A stretch of DNA of 64,000 bases from Chryseobacterium oryctis (GTDB taxonomy: Bacteria > Bacteroidota > Bacteroidia > Flavobacteriales > Weeksellaceae), in assembly GCF_025971925.1 (NCBI RefSeq), contig NZ_JAPDHV010000003.1, positions 1 through 64,000 on the forward strand. The letters run 5' to 3'. Positions 18,869-28,318 of this stretch are shown here, in pieces; positions within the stretch are counted from its first letter, which is position 1, and the number at the start of each line of letters is the position of its first letter. Under the pieces are notes generated by a model. It was not told the DNA's origin. It did not search any database and saw only the letters and a list, made by a program, of their open reading frames with translations. The translations under genes were made by a program, and so were the position numbers.

Positions 18869-19543
18869 ATGAAAAAATACATTATCGCAGCAGCATTAAT
18901 TATAGGAACAGGAGGAGTTATCACTACAACTATTAACTCTTGTACTACACTTGCAACAACAGACCTTGGCTTATCTGTAATTAAAAGACTACTTCTAAAT
19001 GGAATAGATAAAGGAATGGGTGTTTACAGCAACAAAGAAGCCTTTTTACAGAACAATATGGTTGACAAAGCTTTACCAAAACAGTTAAGAGACATCAACT
19101 CCATGTTAGAAAAAGTTGCTCCATCACTGGTTGCTAAAGAAAGAGACTATATTGCACAAGCTGCAGCTTATACAGTAAATACATCCAGACCTATTTTGGA
19201 AGGAGCCGTAAACAGTTTGAATTCACAGGATGTTACAAGAATCATTCAAGGGACAACTGCAACTCAAATTTTGAAAGAAAAAACCTCTCAACAACTGGTC
19301 GCGGCAATTGCTCCAAAGGTTGATGAAAAATTAAACGAATACGGAATTGTTAAAACAATTAATACAGCTTTATCAGGAAGTAATTTATTAGGAAGTCTGC
19401 TTGGAGGAAGTAATAGTAATTCTGTAAACGCTGGAGGACTAAGCAAATTAGCTTCAGAACAATTAGTAAACGGATTATTTAATATCATTGAAGATTATGA
19501 GCATCAAAACTCTAAGTCACTTCTTGGATCACTAGGAAAATAG
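18869..19543 (+). CDS. DUF4197-like exported protein
   Basis: 224 residues. The N-terminus (MKKYIIAAALIIGTGGVITTTINSC) is a signal sequence with a Cys at 25 that could be lipidated. The rest is helical and Ala/Leu rich, with phrases such as NKEAFLQNNMVDKALPKQLR and TRIIQGTTATQILKEKTSQQ that recall DUF4197 proteins, whose function is unknown. A Gly/Ser/Asn loop (SGSNLLGSLLGGSNSNS) lies near the end. It is followed after 42 bases by the DUF493 gene, so the two may be co-transcribed. Confidence 0.7.
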   Translation: MKKYIIAAALIIGTGGVITTTINSCTTLATTDLGLSVIKRLLLNGIDKGMGVYSNKEAFLQNNMVDKALPKQLRDINSMLEKVAPSLVAKERDYIAQAAAYTVNTSRPILEGAVNSLNSQDVTRIIQGTTATQILKEKTSQQLVAAIAPKVDEKLNEYGIVKTINTALSGSNLLGSLLGGSNSNSVNAGGLSKLASEQLVNGLFNIIEDYEHQNSKSLLGSLGK

Positions 19544-19585
19544 AAAAAATTTCACTATATTTATATATACAATTTAGATTCAAAA

Positions 19586-19891
19586 ATGAATATATTACAA
19601 GGAAATCAGCACGCAAGCCCTGAAGATTTTTACATTTCTTTAAGGGAAAAACTGGAAGATCATCATGATTTTCCGGAAGATTATTTATTTAAATTTATTA
19701 TTCCCACAGATCAATCAAAGCTTACTGAGATATATAAAGTTTTCGACGGGATAAAATTCACATTGGGAAACCGTGAAAGCAAAAACGGAAAATATACAGC
19801 ATGCAATATCAATGCGTTTGTATTAGATGCCGACCAAGTCGTTAATATCTATCAAGAAGTAGCAAAAATAGAAGGAGTAATGTTACTATAA
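19586..19891 (+). CDS. DUF493 family protein (YbeD-like)
   Basis: 101 residues, cytoplasmic. It has the DUF493 pattern: LREKLEDHHDFPEDYLFKFI near 19-38 and the ferredoxin-like alpha/beta order through to VVNIYQEVAKIEGVMLL. In Escherichia coli, YbeD lies beside lipB, but here the neighbours differ and the role is unknown. It sits between the DUF4197-like gene and a strong bidirectional terminator. Confidence 0.8.
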   Translation: MNILQGNQHASPEDFYISLREKLEDHHDFPEDYLFKFIIPTDQSKLTEIYKVFDGIKFTLGNRESKNGKYTACNINAFVLDADQVVNIYQEVAKIEGVMLL

Positions 19892-19896
19892 AACTC

Positions 19897-19925
19897 AAAA
19901 AGTCAGCTTTTAAGCTGACTTTTTT
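19897..19925. terminator. Bidirectional terminator
   Basis: AAAAAGTCAGCTT and its complement form a 13-base-pair stem with a 2-base loop and T-tracts on both strands. It separates the convergent DUF493 and ArsC-like genes. Confidence 0.9.
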
Positions 19926-19945
19926 ATATTTTTCGAGTTATTTTT

Positions 19946-20296
19946 CTATTTTTCAATAAAAAACTTCACATTTTCAAGCGGCCTTCCCAACATTGCTACT
20001 GAACCTTTAATTAAAATAGGTCTTTGAATTAAAGAAGGATTTTCAGATAAAATTTTTAGCCATTCTTCTTCGGAATAATCATTATCAGCAAATTTTTCCG
20101 AATACAGTTTCTCAGTTTTACGAATAATATGAAAAACACTTTGATTTAGCTTTTTCAAAACCGTTTTCAATTCTAAAACACTGAGAGGATCTTCAATAAT
20201 ATTTATAACCTCAAATGCCACTCCGTTCTCATCCAAATACTCCAAAACAGCATTTGATTTTGAACAGTTTCCGTTATGTAAAACTTTAACCAACAT
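19946..20296 (-). CDS. ArsC/Spx-family thioredoxin-fold protein
   Basis: 116 residues from ATG 20296; a TTG two codons upstream is also possible. It has the arsenate-reductase pattern: LHNGNCSKSNAVLEYLDENG with the reactive Cys near 11, and the C-terminal RPILIKGSVAMLGRP, whose two Arg match the arsenate-binding Arg of the ArsC family. The Arg that usually follows CSKS is Asn here. A role in arsenate reduction or as a general glutaredoxin-type reductase is possible. There are no arsenic-resistance genes nearby, so the substrate is uncertain. Confidence 0.8.
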   Translation of the reverse strand: MLVKVLHNGNCSKSNAVLEYLDENGVAFEVINIIEDPLSVLELKTVLKKLNQSVFHIIRKTEKLYSEKFADNDYSEEEWLKILSENPSLIQRPILIKGSVAMLGRPLENVKFFIEK

Positions 20297-20384
20297 TTTC
20301 AATTATATTTAAAAATTAAACTGACTTATTACAAATTTAACGATAAATCAAGTTAGAAAACTCCCAATTTTTGATAAAAAACTG

Positions 20385-20999
20385 TTAAAACAACCCATTA
20401 AGTTCAGCCTCAATTTTCTCTAAGATAAAGCCAAAATCTTCAGGTTTTTCAACAAAATCCAAATCATCAACCTCGATTATCAGAAGCTTTCCTTCAGTGT
20501 AATTAGAAATCCATTTTTCATATTTTTGATTGAGTTTAGAAAGATACTCAATGCTTATAGAGGCCTCATAATCTCTTCCTCTTTTGTAAATTTTCTTCAC
20601 CAAATTAGGCACATCAGATTTTAGATAGATCAACAAATCTGGTGCAGAAACAAAGGTTTTCATCAAATTAAAGACAGAAGAATAATTATTAAAGTCTCTG
20701 TCTGAAAGAAGTTTCATATCATTAAGGTTTTCAGCAAAAATATGAGCGTCTTCATATATTGTACGATCCTGAATAATATTTTTCCCGCTTTCCCTAATCT
20801 CTTTTACCTGACGGAATCTACTTCCTAAAAAGTAAACCTGCAAAGCAAAACTCCACTTATTCATATCAGCATAAAAATCCTCCAAATAAGGATTGTGATC
20901 TACATCTTCAAACTGAGCATCCCATCCATAATGTTTAGAAAGCATAGTCGTTAACGTAGTTTTTCCTGCTCCAATATTTCCTGTAACCGCAATGTGCAT
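20385..20999 (-). CDS. Deoxynucleoside kinase (deoxyadenosine/deoxyguanosine kinase type)
   Basis: 204 residues, cytoplasmic. The P-loop GNIGAGKTT is at 7-15; DRTIYEDAHIFA (near 78-89) is the ERS/DRT substrate-binding motif of the dNK family, and KRGRDYE is the lid with its Arg. It phosphorylates deoxynucleosides for nucleotide salvage. The exact base preference (dA, dG or dC) cannot be told from the sequence. It follows the small secreted-protein gene at 21038 by about 40 bases on the same strand. Confidence 0.88.
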   Translation of the reverse strand: MHIAVTGNIGAGKTTLTTMLSKHYGWDAQFEDVDHNPYLEDFYADMNKWSFALQVYFLGSRFRQVKEIRESGKNIIQDRTIYEDAHIFAENLNDMKLLSDRDFNNYSSVFNLMKTFVSAPDLLIYLKSDVPNLVKKIYKRGRDYEASISIEYLSKLNQKYEKWISNYTEGKLLIIEVDDLDFVEKPEDFGFILEKIEAELNGLF

Positions 21000-21037
21000 A
21001 TTTTTTCCCCTTAAATGTTTTCTGTTAATTATAAAGA

Positions 21038-21961
21038 TTAAACACCCAACTTCTGAACCTCATTAATTTCTTCAAAAAGCTTTAGCATATCAAAACTTTC
21101 AGAGTTTTTAGTGTCATTTTTTTCAGACTTCTCCTCTGTATTTTCTATGTTTTTATGTTGATTTTCAGTCTCGGTTGATTGCTTATTTTCTTTTTTCTTT
21201 TCAAGGTTGTAAAGATAAAGGTTGTTGGCTTTGATTTCAAAATATGAAAGAGTGTTTTTATCCACAATTTGTGCATTTGAATCTTCAAAAATATTCACCA
21301 TTCCTTTTTCCTGAACATATTTCAAAATTGAATTATCAGTAATGACCAAAACAACATCATTTTCTCTTCTGAATCTTTTCCCATTCTGAATTTCAGCTTC
21401 AAAAATCTTTTCAAACTTCAAAGTATAAACCTGAATATTTTTTTTTGTTAAGATATAAACTTTATTTTCGTGTACCAGAAGATCTGTCAAATCATCAAAA
21501 CTTGTAAAAAACGGATAAGAATTTATCGTAGTTTCGTTTCGAAAATTATACTGAATCAGACGTTTGCTACTTTCATCCAGCAACCATAACTGTTGCAAAT
21601 CTTCTGCATATGCCATCTTAATAAACCCGAATTTTTGCTTAAAATCAACTTTTTGAATCTCATTAAGATTCTGATCTACAAACTTTAATTCCTGAGCATT
21701 TTCTGAAAACAAAGGCACACTCAGCGGATTCTGAACACTTTGAATTTTAAAAGGAACTGTTACCATCAACTTCCCTATCTGCTTTCCTAAAGAATCATAT
21801 TTCGTAAAACTAAAATCTTTATTTTTATAGATATACAAATTACCGTAATCATCGGCAAGCATATCCTTGGCTTCCTTTAGCTTTAGAGAGTCCAAAGGAA
21901 ACTTTCTCTGCGCAGATAATGTGCAGAAAACGGAAATAAATATCAAATATAATATTCTCAA
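21038..21961 (-). CDS. Secreted hypothetical protein, beta-propeller-like
   Basis: 307 residues starting at TTG 21961; this start is chosen because it opens a clear signal peptide (MRILYLIFISVFCTLSAQ) and a stop lies three codons upstream. The body has repeated short strands (DYGNLYIYKNKDF, LQQLWLLDESSKRLIQYN, NKVYILTKKNIQVYTLKF), like a WD/NHL-type propeller of an incomplete set. The C-terminal 50 residues are a low-complexity charged tail (KKKENKQSTETENQHKNIEN). The function is unknown. It is common in this form beside dNK in flavobacteria, so it may be co-transcribed with it. Confidence 0.75.
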   Translation of the reverse strand: MRILYLIFISVFCTLSAQRKFPLDSLKLKEAKDMLADDYGNLYIYKNKDFSFTKYDSLGKQIGKLMVTVPFKIQSVQNPLSVPLFSENAQELKFVDQNLNEIQKVDFKQKFGFIKMAYAEDLQQLWLLDESSKRLIQYNFRNETTINSYPFFTSFDDLTDLLVHENKVYILTKKNIQVYTLKFEKIFEAEIQNGKRFRRENDVVLVITDNSILKYVQEKGMVNIFEDSNAQIVDKNTLSYFEIKANNLYLYNLEKKKENKQSTETENQHKNIENTEEKSEKNDTKNSESFDMLKLFEEINEVQKLGV

Positions 21962-22039
21962 GATATTTTAGTAAGATAGCGCTCCATAAAGGAACGCTAC
22001 CAATTTACATATTTATTTTAATAGAAGTTGTACCTTTTT

Positions 22040-23065
22040 TTATTTAATCGCAACTTCATAAATTTTTGACCAGTTCTTACCTGTCACCAACATATTATCT
22101 CCTTTGAAAGCAATTCCGTTTAGAACATGTTCACTATCTCCTCCACTATTTTCGTCAGTAATTTTTGTAAAATCAAATTTACCTACTACTTCACCATTTG
22201 TAGGATTTATTTTTAAAATTATTGGTTTATGCCAAACATTTGCATAGATAAATCCTTTATGATATTCTAATTCATTTAACTGATCATACGCTTCTTTATT
22301 ACCAGCAACAGCAATATATTTTACCATTTTAGAAGGATCTGCCGGATCCAAAAAATACAGCAATTTACTTCCGTCTGATACAATAAGATGTTTCCCATCA
22401 TAAGTTAATCCCCAACCTTCACCTAAAACATTCGGATAAGCAAATTCAGACAAAAGTTTTAAAGATGCTTTATCATAAACATAACCTTTTTTACTCTGCC
22501 AGGTTAATTGATATACTTTATCTCCTATAATTGTACTTCCTTCAGAAAAGTCATCTGGAGATTGTTTTGTAGAAGCCAAAGGAGTCGTTGTACCCAATGT
22601 ATATTTTAGAATCTGTGAAGAACCTTGTTGCCCATCACTTTCGTAAATGGTATTCCCTTCGATCTGAAATCCTTGCACAAAGTTTTTAGGATCATGAGGG
22701 TATTCAGCTACAATTTGATAGGTAAGATTTTGTTCAGGATTTTTTGCAAAAACGTTGATTGTAGCATCCTGCGTTAAAGTCTCCCCTCCTTTTGTTTTAA
22801 TATTGAAAGTAACTGCATTATCACCTAATGTATAAAATTTGGGATCAATATCAAGACTTGTCGTTTCTTTATCTCCAAAACTAATAGTTATACTTTCCGC
22901 ATTATCCGAAACTTCTTTTGGAAGCTGCAATTTATCACCAAAATGATATCCTGTACTTTCCATAGAGTTATTATAATCGGCCAAAGTATCAAGAACTTTT
23001 TTATCATTGTTACATGAGGCTAATAATAAAATCGCAGCAAAACCTGCTATAATATTCTTTTTCAT
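22040..23065 (-). CDS. Glutaminyl-peptide cyclotransferase, lipoprotein
   Basis: 341 residues with a lipoprotein signal (AAILLLASC, Cys18). The C-terminal 220 residues have the bacterial/plant-type glutamine cyclotransferase propeller motifs: FVQGFQIEGNTIYESDGQQG, QSPDDFSEGSTIIGDKVYQL, GEGWGLTYDGKHLIVSDGS, LNELEYHKGFIYANVWHKP, VLNGIAFKGDNMLVTGKNW. It converts N-terminal Gln of peptides to pyroglutamate, probably in the periplasm. An Ig-like N-terminal domain (about 30-120) precedes the propeller. A weak hairpin (21979-22001) without T-tract lies between it and the gene at 21961. Confidence 0.9.
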   Translation of the reverse strand: MKKNIIAGFAAILLLASCNNDKKVLDTLADYNNSMESTGYHFGDKLQLPKEVSDNAESITISFGDKETTSLDIDPKFYTLGDNAVTFNIKTKGGETLTQDATINVFAKNPEQNLTYQIVAEYPHDPKNFVQGFQIEGNTIYESDGQQGSSQILKYTLGTTTPLASTKQSPDDFSEGSTIIGDKVYQLTWQSKKGYVYDKASLKLLSEFAYPNVLGEGWGLTYDGKHLIVSDGSKLLYFLDPADPSKMVKYIAVAGNKEAYDQLNELEYHKGFIYANVWHKPIILKINPTNGEVVGKFDFTKITDENSGGDSEHVLNGIAFKGDNMLVTGKNWSKIYEVAIK

Positions 23066-23190
23066 TGAAATTCTAAATATTTCCCCAAAAATAGCAAATT
23101 TTATTCCGCTTTGCTAATTTCATTGAAAGGTTCATACAATTATAATGTTTATTTATTGCTACAAAATTTCAAAAGGCTACATTCAAAATC

Positions 23191-23228
23191 AAAACAGCGG
23201 CTTTCAGAAATCTGAAAGCCGCTGTTTT
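23191..23228. terminator. Terminator of the E1 gene
   Basis: AAAACAGCGGCTTTCAGA and its exact complement form an 18-base-pair stem with a 2-base loop, one of the longest perfect stems in the window. On the minus strand it ends in TTTT and lies 18 bases past the E1 stop. Confidence 0.85.
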
Positions 23229-23246
23229 ATATTTTTTTTATCTCAA

Positions 23247-25679
23247 TTAAAATATCGCAGGATATTTCTGAGGATTTGTTTCATTAAACATTGCGTAAAT
23301 CTTCTCAACCATATCATCAGAAGAAGGTTTAGAGAAATAATCTCCGTCACTTGCATAGGCAGGTCTGTGGTCGTTCGCAGAAATCGTCAAAGGATCAGAA
23401 TCTAAGAATCTGAATGCTTTTTGTTTTTCTAAAATCTGCTGAAGAATAAACGCTGAAGTTCCACCTTCCACATCTTCATCAATAACAACCAATCTGTTAG
23501 TTTTCTTCACACTTTCAGCTATCTCTTGAGATAAATCGAAAGGAATCAATGACTGAACATCAATAACTTCAGCAGAAATACCAAGTTTTTCTAATTGTTC
23601 AGCTGCTTCCATCACAATTCTCCAAGTAGAACCATAAGTAACCAAAGTAACATCACTACCTTCTTTTGTAACTTCAATTTTACCAACAGGAACTGTAAAT
23701 TCTCCCAAATTATCAGGCTGTTTTTCTTTCAGACGGTAACCGTTCAAACATTCAACAATTACAGCAGGCTCATCACTTTGAAGCATCGTATTGTAGAATC
23801 CGGCAGCTTTCGTCAGGTTTCTTGGAACTAATACCAAAATTCCTTTTGAAAGGTTTAAAATTCCCGCCATTGGAGAACCCGAATGCCAAACACCTTCCAA
23901 TCTATGTCCTCTGGTTCTAATGATTACAGGTGCTTTCTGACCTCCTTTTGTTCTGTATTGAACAGTTGCCAAATCGTCGCTCATTCCTTGCAAACAGTAC
24001 AGAATATAATCTAAGTATTGGATTTCAGCAATCGGTCTCAAACCTCTCATCGCCATACCAATTCCCTGACCTAAAATCGTAGCTTCACGAATTCCTGTAT
24101 CTGCAACACGAACATCTCCGTATTTCTCCTGCATACCTTCAAGACCTTGGTTTACGTCTCCAATATTTCCGGCATCTTCTCCAAATACTAAAGTTTCAGG
24201 ATATTTTTCGAAAATTTTATCGAAATTATTTCTTACCACTACTCTTCCGTCAACATCTTCAGAAGCATCAGAATAGATAGGTTTGATTTCTTGTACGTTT
24301 TCAGCTTTCCACTGAGACTGAGAGTATAAATGAGAAGAATAATTGTCTTTTTCAACCTCAAAAATCTCATTATATTTCTGCATCAATTGGTTTCTTTCTG
24401 CAGAATTTGTTCCTCTTGTTACCAATAAAGACTTTCTTACTAAGTGGAAAATATCTTTTTTAGCTTTTGAAACTAACTTATTGAACTGATTGATATATGC
24501 TTCAATTTCAGAATTTTGAGCCTTCAGGTTTTCAACCAAAGGTAAAACTGAATTTATTAAATCCGTAATTGTTTTCTGATAACTTTCCCAAGCAGACTTT
24601 TGTCCGGCTTTCACTGTTTTTTTAGCTTCTTCATCAATAGCATCAAGCTCTTCAGCAGTTGCTATAACTTCTTCCTTACCATCAATTTCGATTGAATAAT
24701 TCAAAATCCATTCTTTGAATTTCACTAATCCGTCAAATTGAGATTCCCAAGCCAAACGCTCTTCATTTTTATATCTTTCGTGCGAACCTGAAGTTGAGTG
24801 ACCTTGAGGCTGGGTAACTTCAATCACATGAACCACAACCGGAATACTTTCTACTCTGGCAAATTGCTCTGCTTTAGCATATGCGTCAAGCAAAGACGGA
24901 TAATCCCAAGCTTTTACCTGAATAATTTCACAGCCCTGATTCTGTCCTTCTTTTCTTTGGAAGCCGCTCAACATTTCAGCAATATCAGCTTTAGCTCTCT
25001 GATTTTTTGTAGGAACTGAAATTCCATAACCATCATCCCAAATTGAAACAACCATAGGAACCTGCAGAGCACAAGCCGCATTTAAAGTTTCCCAAAAATG
25101 CCCTTCCGCAGTAGAAGCATCTCCAATTGTTCCAAAAGCAATTTCATTACCATCTTTTGAAAATTTTTCAGAGCCTTCAAATTTTACTGATTTATAAACC
25201 TTGGAAGCCTGAGCTAAGCCTAATAACCTTGGCATTTGACCTGCTGTAGGCGAAATATCAGAAGAAATATTTTTTTGAGCAGTTAAGTCTTTCCAGCTTC
25301 CATCTTCATTTAAACTTCTTGTTGCAAAATGGCCATTCATTTGTCTTCCTGCTGATGCTGGTTCTCTTTCAACATTCGTATCGGCATACAATTGTGCAAA
25401 GAAACTTTCAACTGTCAACGCATTGATGGCTAATGAAAAAGTCTGGTCTCTATAATATCCTGAACGAAAGTCCCCATTTCGGAAAACCTTCGCCATCGCT
25501 AATTGAGGAAGCTCTTTACCATCCCCAAAAATTCCAAATTTAGCTTTTCCTGTAAGTACTTCTCTTCTTCCTAAATAAGACATTTCGCGAGAAATCCTTC
25601 CCAACTTATAGTCTTCAAGTATTTGATTTTTAAAATCTTGAAAAGAAATTTGTTGTGTTTCAATATAGGTTGTTTGCAT
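23247..25679 (-). CDS. 2-oxoacid dehydrogenase E1, fused alpha and beta subunits
   Basis: 810 residues. The alpha half (about 1-410) has the thiamine-diphosphate motif GDASTAEGHFWETLNAA near 176 and SHERYKNEERL; the beta half (from about 470) has LVFGEDAGNIGDVNQGLEG, VRVADTGIREATILGQGIGMA, and RTRGHRLEGVWHSGSPMAG. Such fusions decarboxylate branched-chain 2-oxoacids or a related 2-oxoacid and pass the acyl group to E2. Fusion of both subunits in one chain is usual in Bacteroidota. No E2 or E3 lies next to it, so the complex is assembled from genes elsewhere. Branched-chain versus pyruvate specificity is not certain from sequence alone. Confidence 0.9.
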   Translation of the reverse strand: MQTTYIETQQISFQDFKNQILEDYKLGRISREMSYLGRREVLTGKAKFGIFGDGKELPQLAMAKVFRNGDFRSGYYRDQTFSLAINALTVESFFAQLYADTNVEREPASAGRQMNGHFATRSLNEDGSWKDLTAQKNISSDISPTAGQMPRLLGLAQASKVYKSVKFEGSEKFSKDGNEIAFGTIGDASTAEGHFWETLNAACALQVPMVVSIWDDGYGISVPTKNQRAKADIAEMLSGFQRKEGQNQGCEIIQVKAWDYPSLLDAYAKAEQFARVESIPVVVHVIEVTQPQGHSTSGSHERYKNEERLAWESQFDGLVKFKEWILNYSIEIDGKEEVIATAEELDAIDEEAKKTVKAGQKSAWESYQKTITDLINSVLPLVENLKAQNSEIEAYINQFNKLVSKAKKDIFHLVRKSLLVTRGTNSAERNQLMQKYNEIFEVEKDNYSSHLYSQSQWKAENVQEIKPIYSDASEDVDGRVVVRNNFDKIFEKYPETLVFGEDAGNIGDVNQGLEGMQEKYGDVRVADTGIREATILGQGIGMAMRGLRPIAEIQYLDYILYCLQGMSDDLATVQYRTKGGQKAPVIIRTRGHRLEGVWHSGSPMAGILNLSKGILVLVPRNLTKAAGFYNTMLQSDEPAVIVECLNGYRLKEKQPDNLGEFTVPVGKIEVTKEGSDVTLVTYGSTWRIVMEAAEQLEKLGISAEVIDVQSLIPFDLSQEIAESVKKTNRLVVIDEDVEGGTSAFILQQILEKQKAFRFLDSDPLTISANDHRPAYASDGDYFSKPSSDDMVEKIYAMFNETNPQKYPAIF

Positions 25680-26418
25680 AGCCTAATAAAAGTTTTTTGT
25701 TCTTGAAGTATTTTGCTAATATACACTTTTTAAATTAATTTTAATTTTTATTCATCTTTTTTAAAAATTTGATAATTAAAAAATTGTGTTTTACTCGAAA
25801 GAAAATCGTAATAATATCAAAAAAACAACACCTATTTTAATCTTATAGTGAGATTTCCCAACCTTTTCTTCGGCAATCATCATCTCTTTCAAATCCTATA
25901 AAACTAATCACAGAAGCTATTTATAAGAAACAACATAAGTAGGTAATTTATTTTTTAACTCAAATTAATTCTTTTCATCCACTATAACCTAAGCAAAACA
26001 AAATAAAACATAAGCATATAAGTAGCAATCTAAAAATTACAAATTAATCACAAATAAATACATTATTTTAAATTATAAAACAATTAATATCACAAAAAAT
26101 AAAAATCTTTAATCAAAATTATCCATTTACAATTCTTATATTAAAAATGCATCTGACACATTATGAGTATAAAGCTATTATACTTTTATGATTAGACAAA
26201 TCATCAAGAAAATATGTTCAGTAATCTATGACATGCCCATTCTTTGACTAATTCAAATAATTAAATTATTCACATTAAATAGAAATAATACATAAGAAAT
26301 ACTTACCAAATAACGCCTTACATCATTAATAAACAAAACAAATGACAGCAAAATTATATTGGCATAAAAATTGAATATTAACTAAAACTTATATAAAAAA
26401 AACAAAAAACAGAGAAAA
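25680..26418. other. Long AT-rich intergenic region
   Basis: 739 bases without any convincing open frame, RNA gene, repeat or inserted element. The minus-strand start of the E1 gene lies at one end and the C1q-like gene at the other, so both promoters must be here. The only clear signal is a sigma-54-like element near 26360. A slightly GC-richer patch at 25850-25910 might be a relic or a leader. Confidence 0.6.
26360..26375 (+). promoter_or_regulatory. Sigma-54-like promoter candidate
   Basis: TGGCATAAAAATTGAA matches the -24/-12 consensus TGGCAYRnnnnTTGCW at all defined positions except the final C, with correct spacing between GG and TTG. Transcription would start about 33 bases before ATG 26419. 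A single match in AT-rich DNA can be chance. Confidence 0.35.
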
Positions 26419-27219
26419 ATGAGAAAAAAAATTACTCCAATAGTTGGCGTTATTGTCATGTCAAGTTTTTTCAATTCTTTATCCGCTCAACTAGGGATTA
26501 ACACAAGTAATCCACAAGCAGTATTCCATATTGATGCAGGAAAAGATAATCCAACATCAGGTATTCCATCAGCAGCACAACAAACTAATGATTTTGTGGT
26601 GACTAACACTGCTAACCTAGGTATTGGGACAACTACTCCAACTGAGAAACTCGATATTGCAACGGGAAATGCAAGAATTCGAAATATAAACAGCAATGTA
26701 GGTGTAGGAGGAAGTGACAGGGTAGTTGTTGCCGACGCAGACGGAGTTTTAAAAACAATTGATTTTAGTGCTTATTCATTATTTCACGCACGTTTGGCTG
26801 CAAATCAGAATCTTACTAATGCTACTATTACAACATTATTATTTTCAACGCCATTGGCAACTTCTCCATTCTACTCTTACAATACAGGAACAGGAGTATT
26901 AACATTTAACAAAGCCGGAAACTACCTAATAACTTTACAAGCAAGTTTTGCAAGTGCTCCTGCCGGAACGCAATTACTCCTAGGTGTAAGACCCAATCCT
27001 GATGGTAATTATTTAGGTAGAGGAAGTCATTACAACGCTACAGCAACTAGCGCTACAGTCGGAGAATTAATGAACTATACTACAATGTTAGTCATTCCTA
27101 CCGCTGGTTATCAAATCCGATTTACTGCGGCACCCAATCAAAGTTGCACTGTTTTAGCTACTGAATCAGGAAGTACTGGTAGCGGAAATGTAACCAATGT
27201 GACAATACAAAAAATTTAA
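26419..27219 (+). CDS. Secreted protein with C1q/TNF-like C-terminal domain
   Basis: 266 residues with a signal peptide (MRKKITPIVGVIVMSSFFNSLSAQ). The N-terminal part has the LGINTSNPQAVFHIDAGK and LGIGTTTPTEKLDIATG repeats that are common in large exported and fibre-like proteins of Chryseobacterium. The C-terminal 130 residues (FHARLAANQNLTNATITTLL, then GVLTFNKAGNYLITLQASF) look like a C1q-type jelly roll, an oligomerising or binding domain. It probably acts at or outside the cell surface; the ligand is unknown. It stands alone, between a 739-base gap and a bidirectional terminator. Confidence 0.8.
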   Translation: MRKKITPIVGVIVMSSFFNSLSAQLGINTSNPQAVFHIDAGKDNPTSGIPSAAQQTNDFVVTNTANLGIGTTTPTEKLDIATGNARIRNINSNVGVGGSDRVVVADADGVLKTIDFSAYSLFHARLAANQNLTNATITTLLFSTPLATSPFYSYNTGTGVLTFNKAGNYLITLQASFASAPAGTQLLLGVRPNPDGNYLGRGSHYNATATSATVGELMNYTTMLVIPTAGYQIRFTAAPNQSCTVLATESGSTGSGNVTNVTIQKI

Positions 27220-27230
27220 CTTAAAATATA

Positions 27231-27262
27231 AAAAGGATGGCTAAAAAAACCATCCTTTTATT
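27231..27262. terminator. Bidirectional terminator
   Basis: AAAAGGATGG and CCATCCTTTT form a 10-base-pair stem with a 9-base loop, with T-rich flanks both ways. It serves the convergent C1q-like and polyprenyl synthase genes. Confidence 0.8.
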
Positions 27263-27266
27263 ATAT

Positions 27267-28244
27267 CTAAAATTTTCTCTCAATCACATAATCCAGCATA
27301 ATGTGTAATGATTTTCTTGCCTCAGAATCAGGAAATTCATTCAGGATATCTTTAGCTTTTTGTTGAAAATCTTTCATTATTTTAATTGCGTAATCCAGAC
27401 CTCCTGAACTTTTAACGAAAGAAATCAATTCTTTTACTCGTTTTTGGTCGTTATTATAACGCTTTATTGTATTAAAATAATATTTTCGATCAGTCTCATT
27501 AGCTGTTTTCAAAGTATGAATCAAAGGCAGGGTCATTTTTTGCTCTTTAATATCGATTCCGACAGGTTTGCCGATAACATTCGAACTTAAATAATCAAAT
27601 AAATCATCTTTGATTTGGAAAGCCATTCCGGTATATGTTCCAAAATCCATCATTTTTTTTGCTAACGTTTCATCAGCATTATTTGATAAAACTCCGATTT
27701 CACAACAAGCGGCAATTAAAGTTGCAGTTTTCTGACGAATAATTTCGTAGTAAACATCTTCCGTAATATCCAGCTTTCTTGCTTTCTCCAACTGAAGCAG
27801 CTCTCCTTCAGACATTTCACGAATAGTTCGGGAAATAACACTTAACAAATCGTAGTCTTTATAGTCTGTAGATAATAAAACAGACTTAGAAAGAAGGTAA
27901 TCTCCTACCAAAACCGCAATTTTATTCTTCCACAAAGCATTAATAGAGAAGAAATTACGACGTTTGAAACTCTCATCAACTACATCATCATGCACCAAAG
28001 TAGCAGTATGAATCAACTCAATCATTGATGCCCCACGATATGTTTTTTCGTTGACCTCCCCTACGAGTTTTGCACAAAGAAACACAAACATAGGTCGCAT
28101 TTGCTTTCCTTTTGTAGTAACTATAAAACGAGTTACTTTATCTAATAAAGGAACTTTACTTTGCATTGATTCATAAAACTTTTGTTCAAAAAGTTTCATT
28201 TCCTCATTGATTGGTCGCTTGATTTCTTCTACAGTGTTGCCCAC
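27267..28244 (-). CDS. Polyprenyl diphosphate synthase
   Basis: 325 residues from a GTG at 28244; the next Met is residue 16. It has both aspartate-rich metal sites of trans-prenyltransferases: HDDVVD (85-90) and KDDLFDY (212-218). It adds isopentenyl units to an allylic diphosphate to make the long side chain of menaquinone, as in the IspB/HepT group. The residue before the first motif is small (LVH), consistent with a long-chain product, but chain length cannot be fixed by eye. Confidence 0.92.
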   Translation of the reverse strand: MGNTVEEIKRPINEEMKLFEQKFYESMQSKVPLLDKVTRFIVTTKGKQMRPMFVFLCAKLVGEVNEKTYRGASMIELIHTATLVHDDVVDESFKRRNFFSINALWKNKIAVLVGDYLLSKSVLLSTDYKDYDLLSVISRTIREMSEGELLQLEKARKLDITEDVYYEIIRQKTATLIAACCEIGVLSNNADETLAKKMMDFGTYTGMAFQIKDDLFDYLSSNVIGKPVGIDIKEQKMTLPLIHTLKTANETDRKYYFNTIKRYNNDQKRVKELISFVKSSGGLDYAIKIMKDFQQKAKDILNEFPDSEARKSLHIMLDYVIERKF

Positions 28245-28318
28245 AGTCTTCGAATGATGAATAAATAATTATTAATTCTCACAAAGATAATTTTTTTCAG
28301 GCAATTTTAGGGCAAAAA

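Noticed and set aside
21979..22001. Hairpin between the cyclotransferase and the gene at 21961 as a terminator
   Set aside because: The stem is good, but no T-tract follows on either strand.
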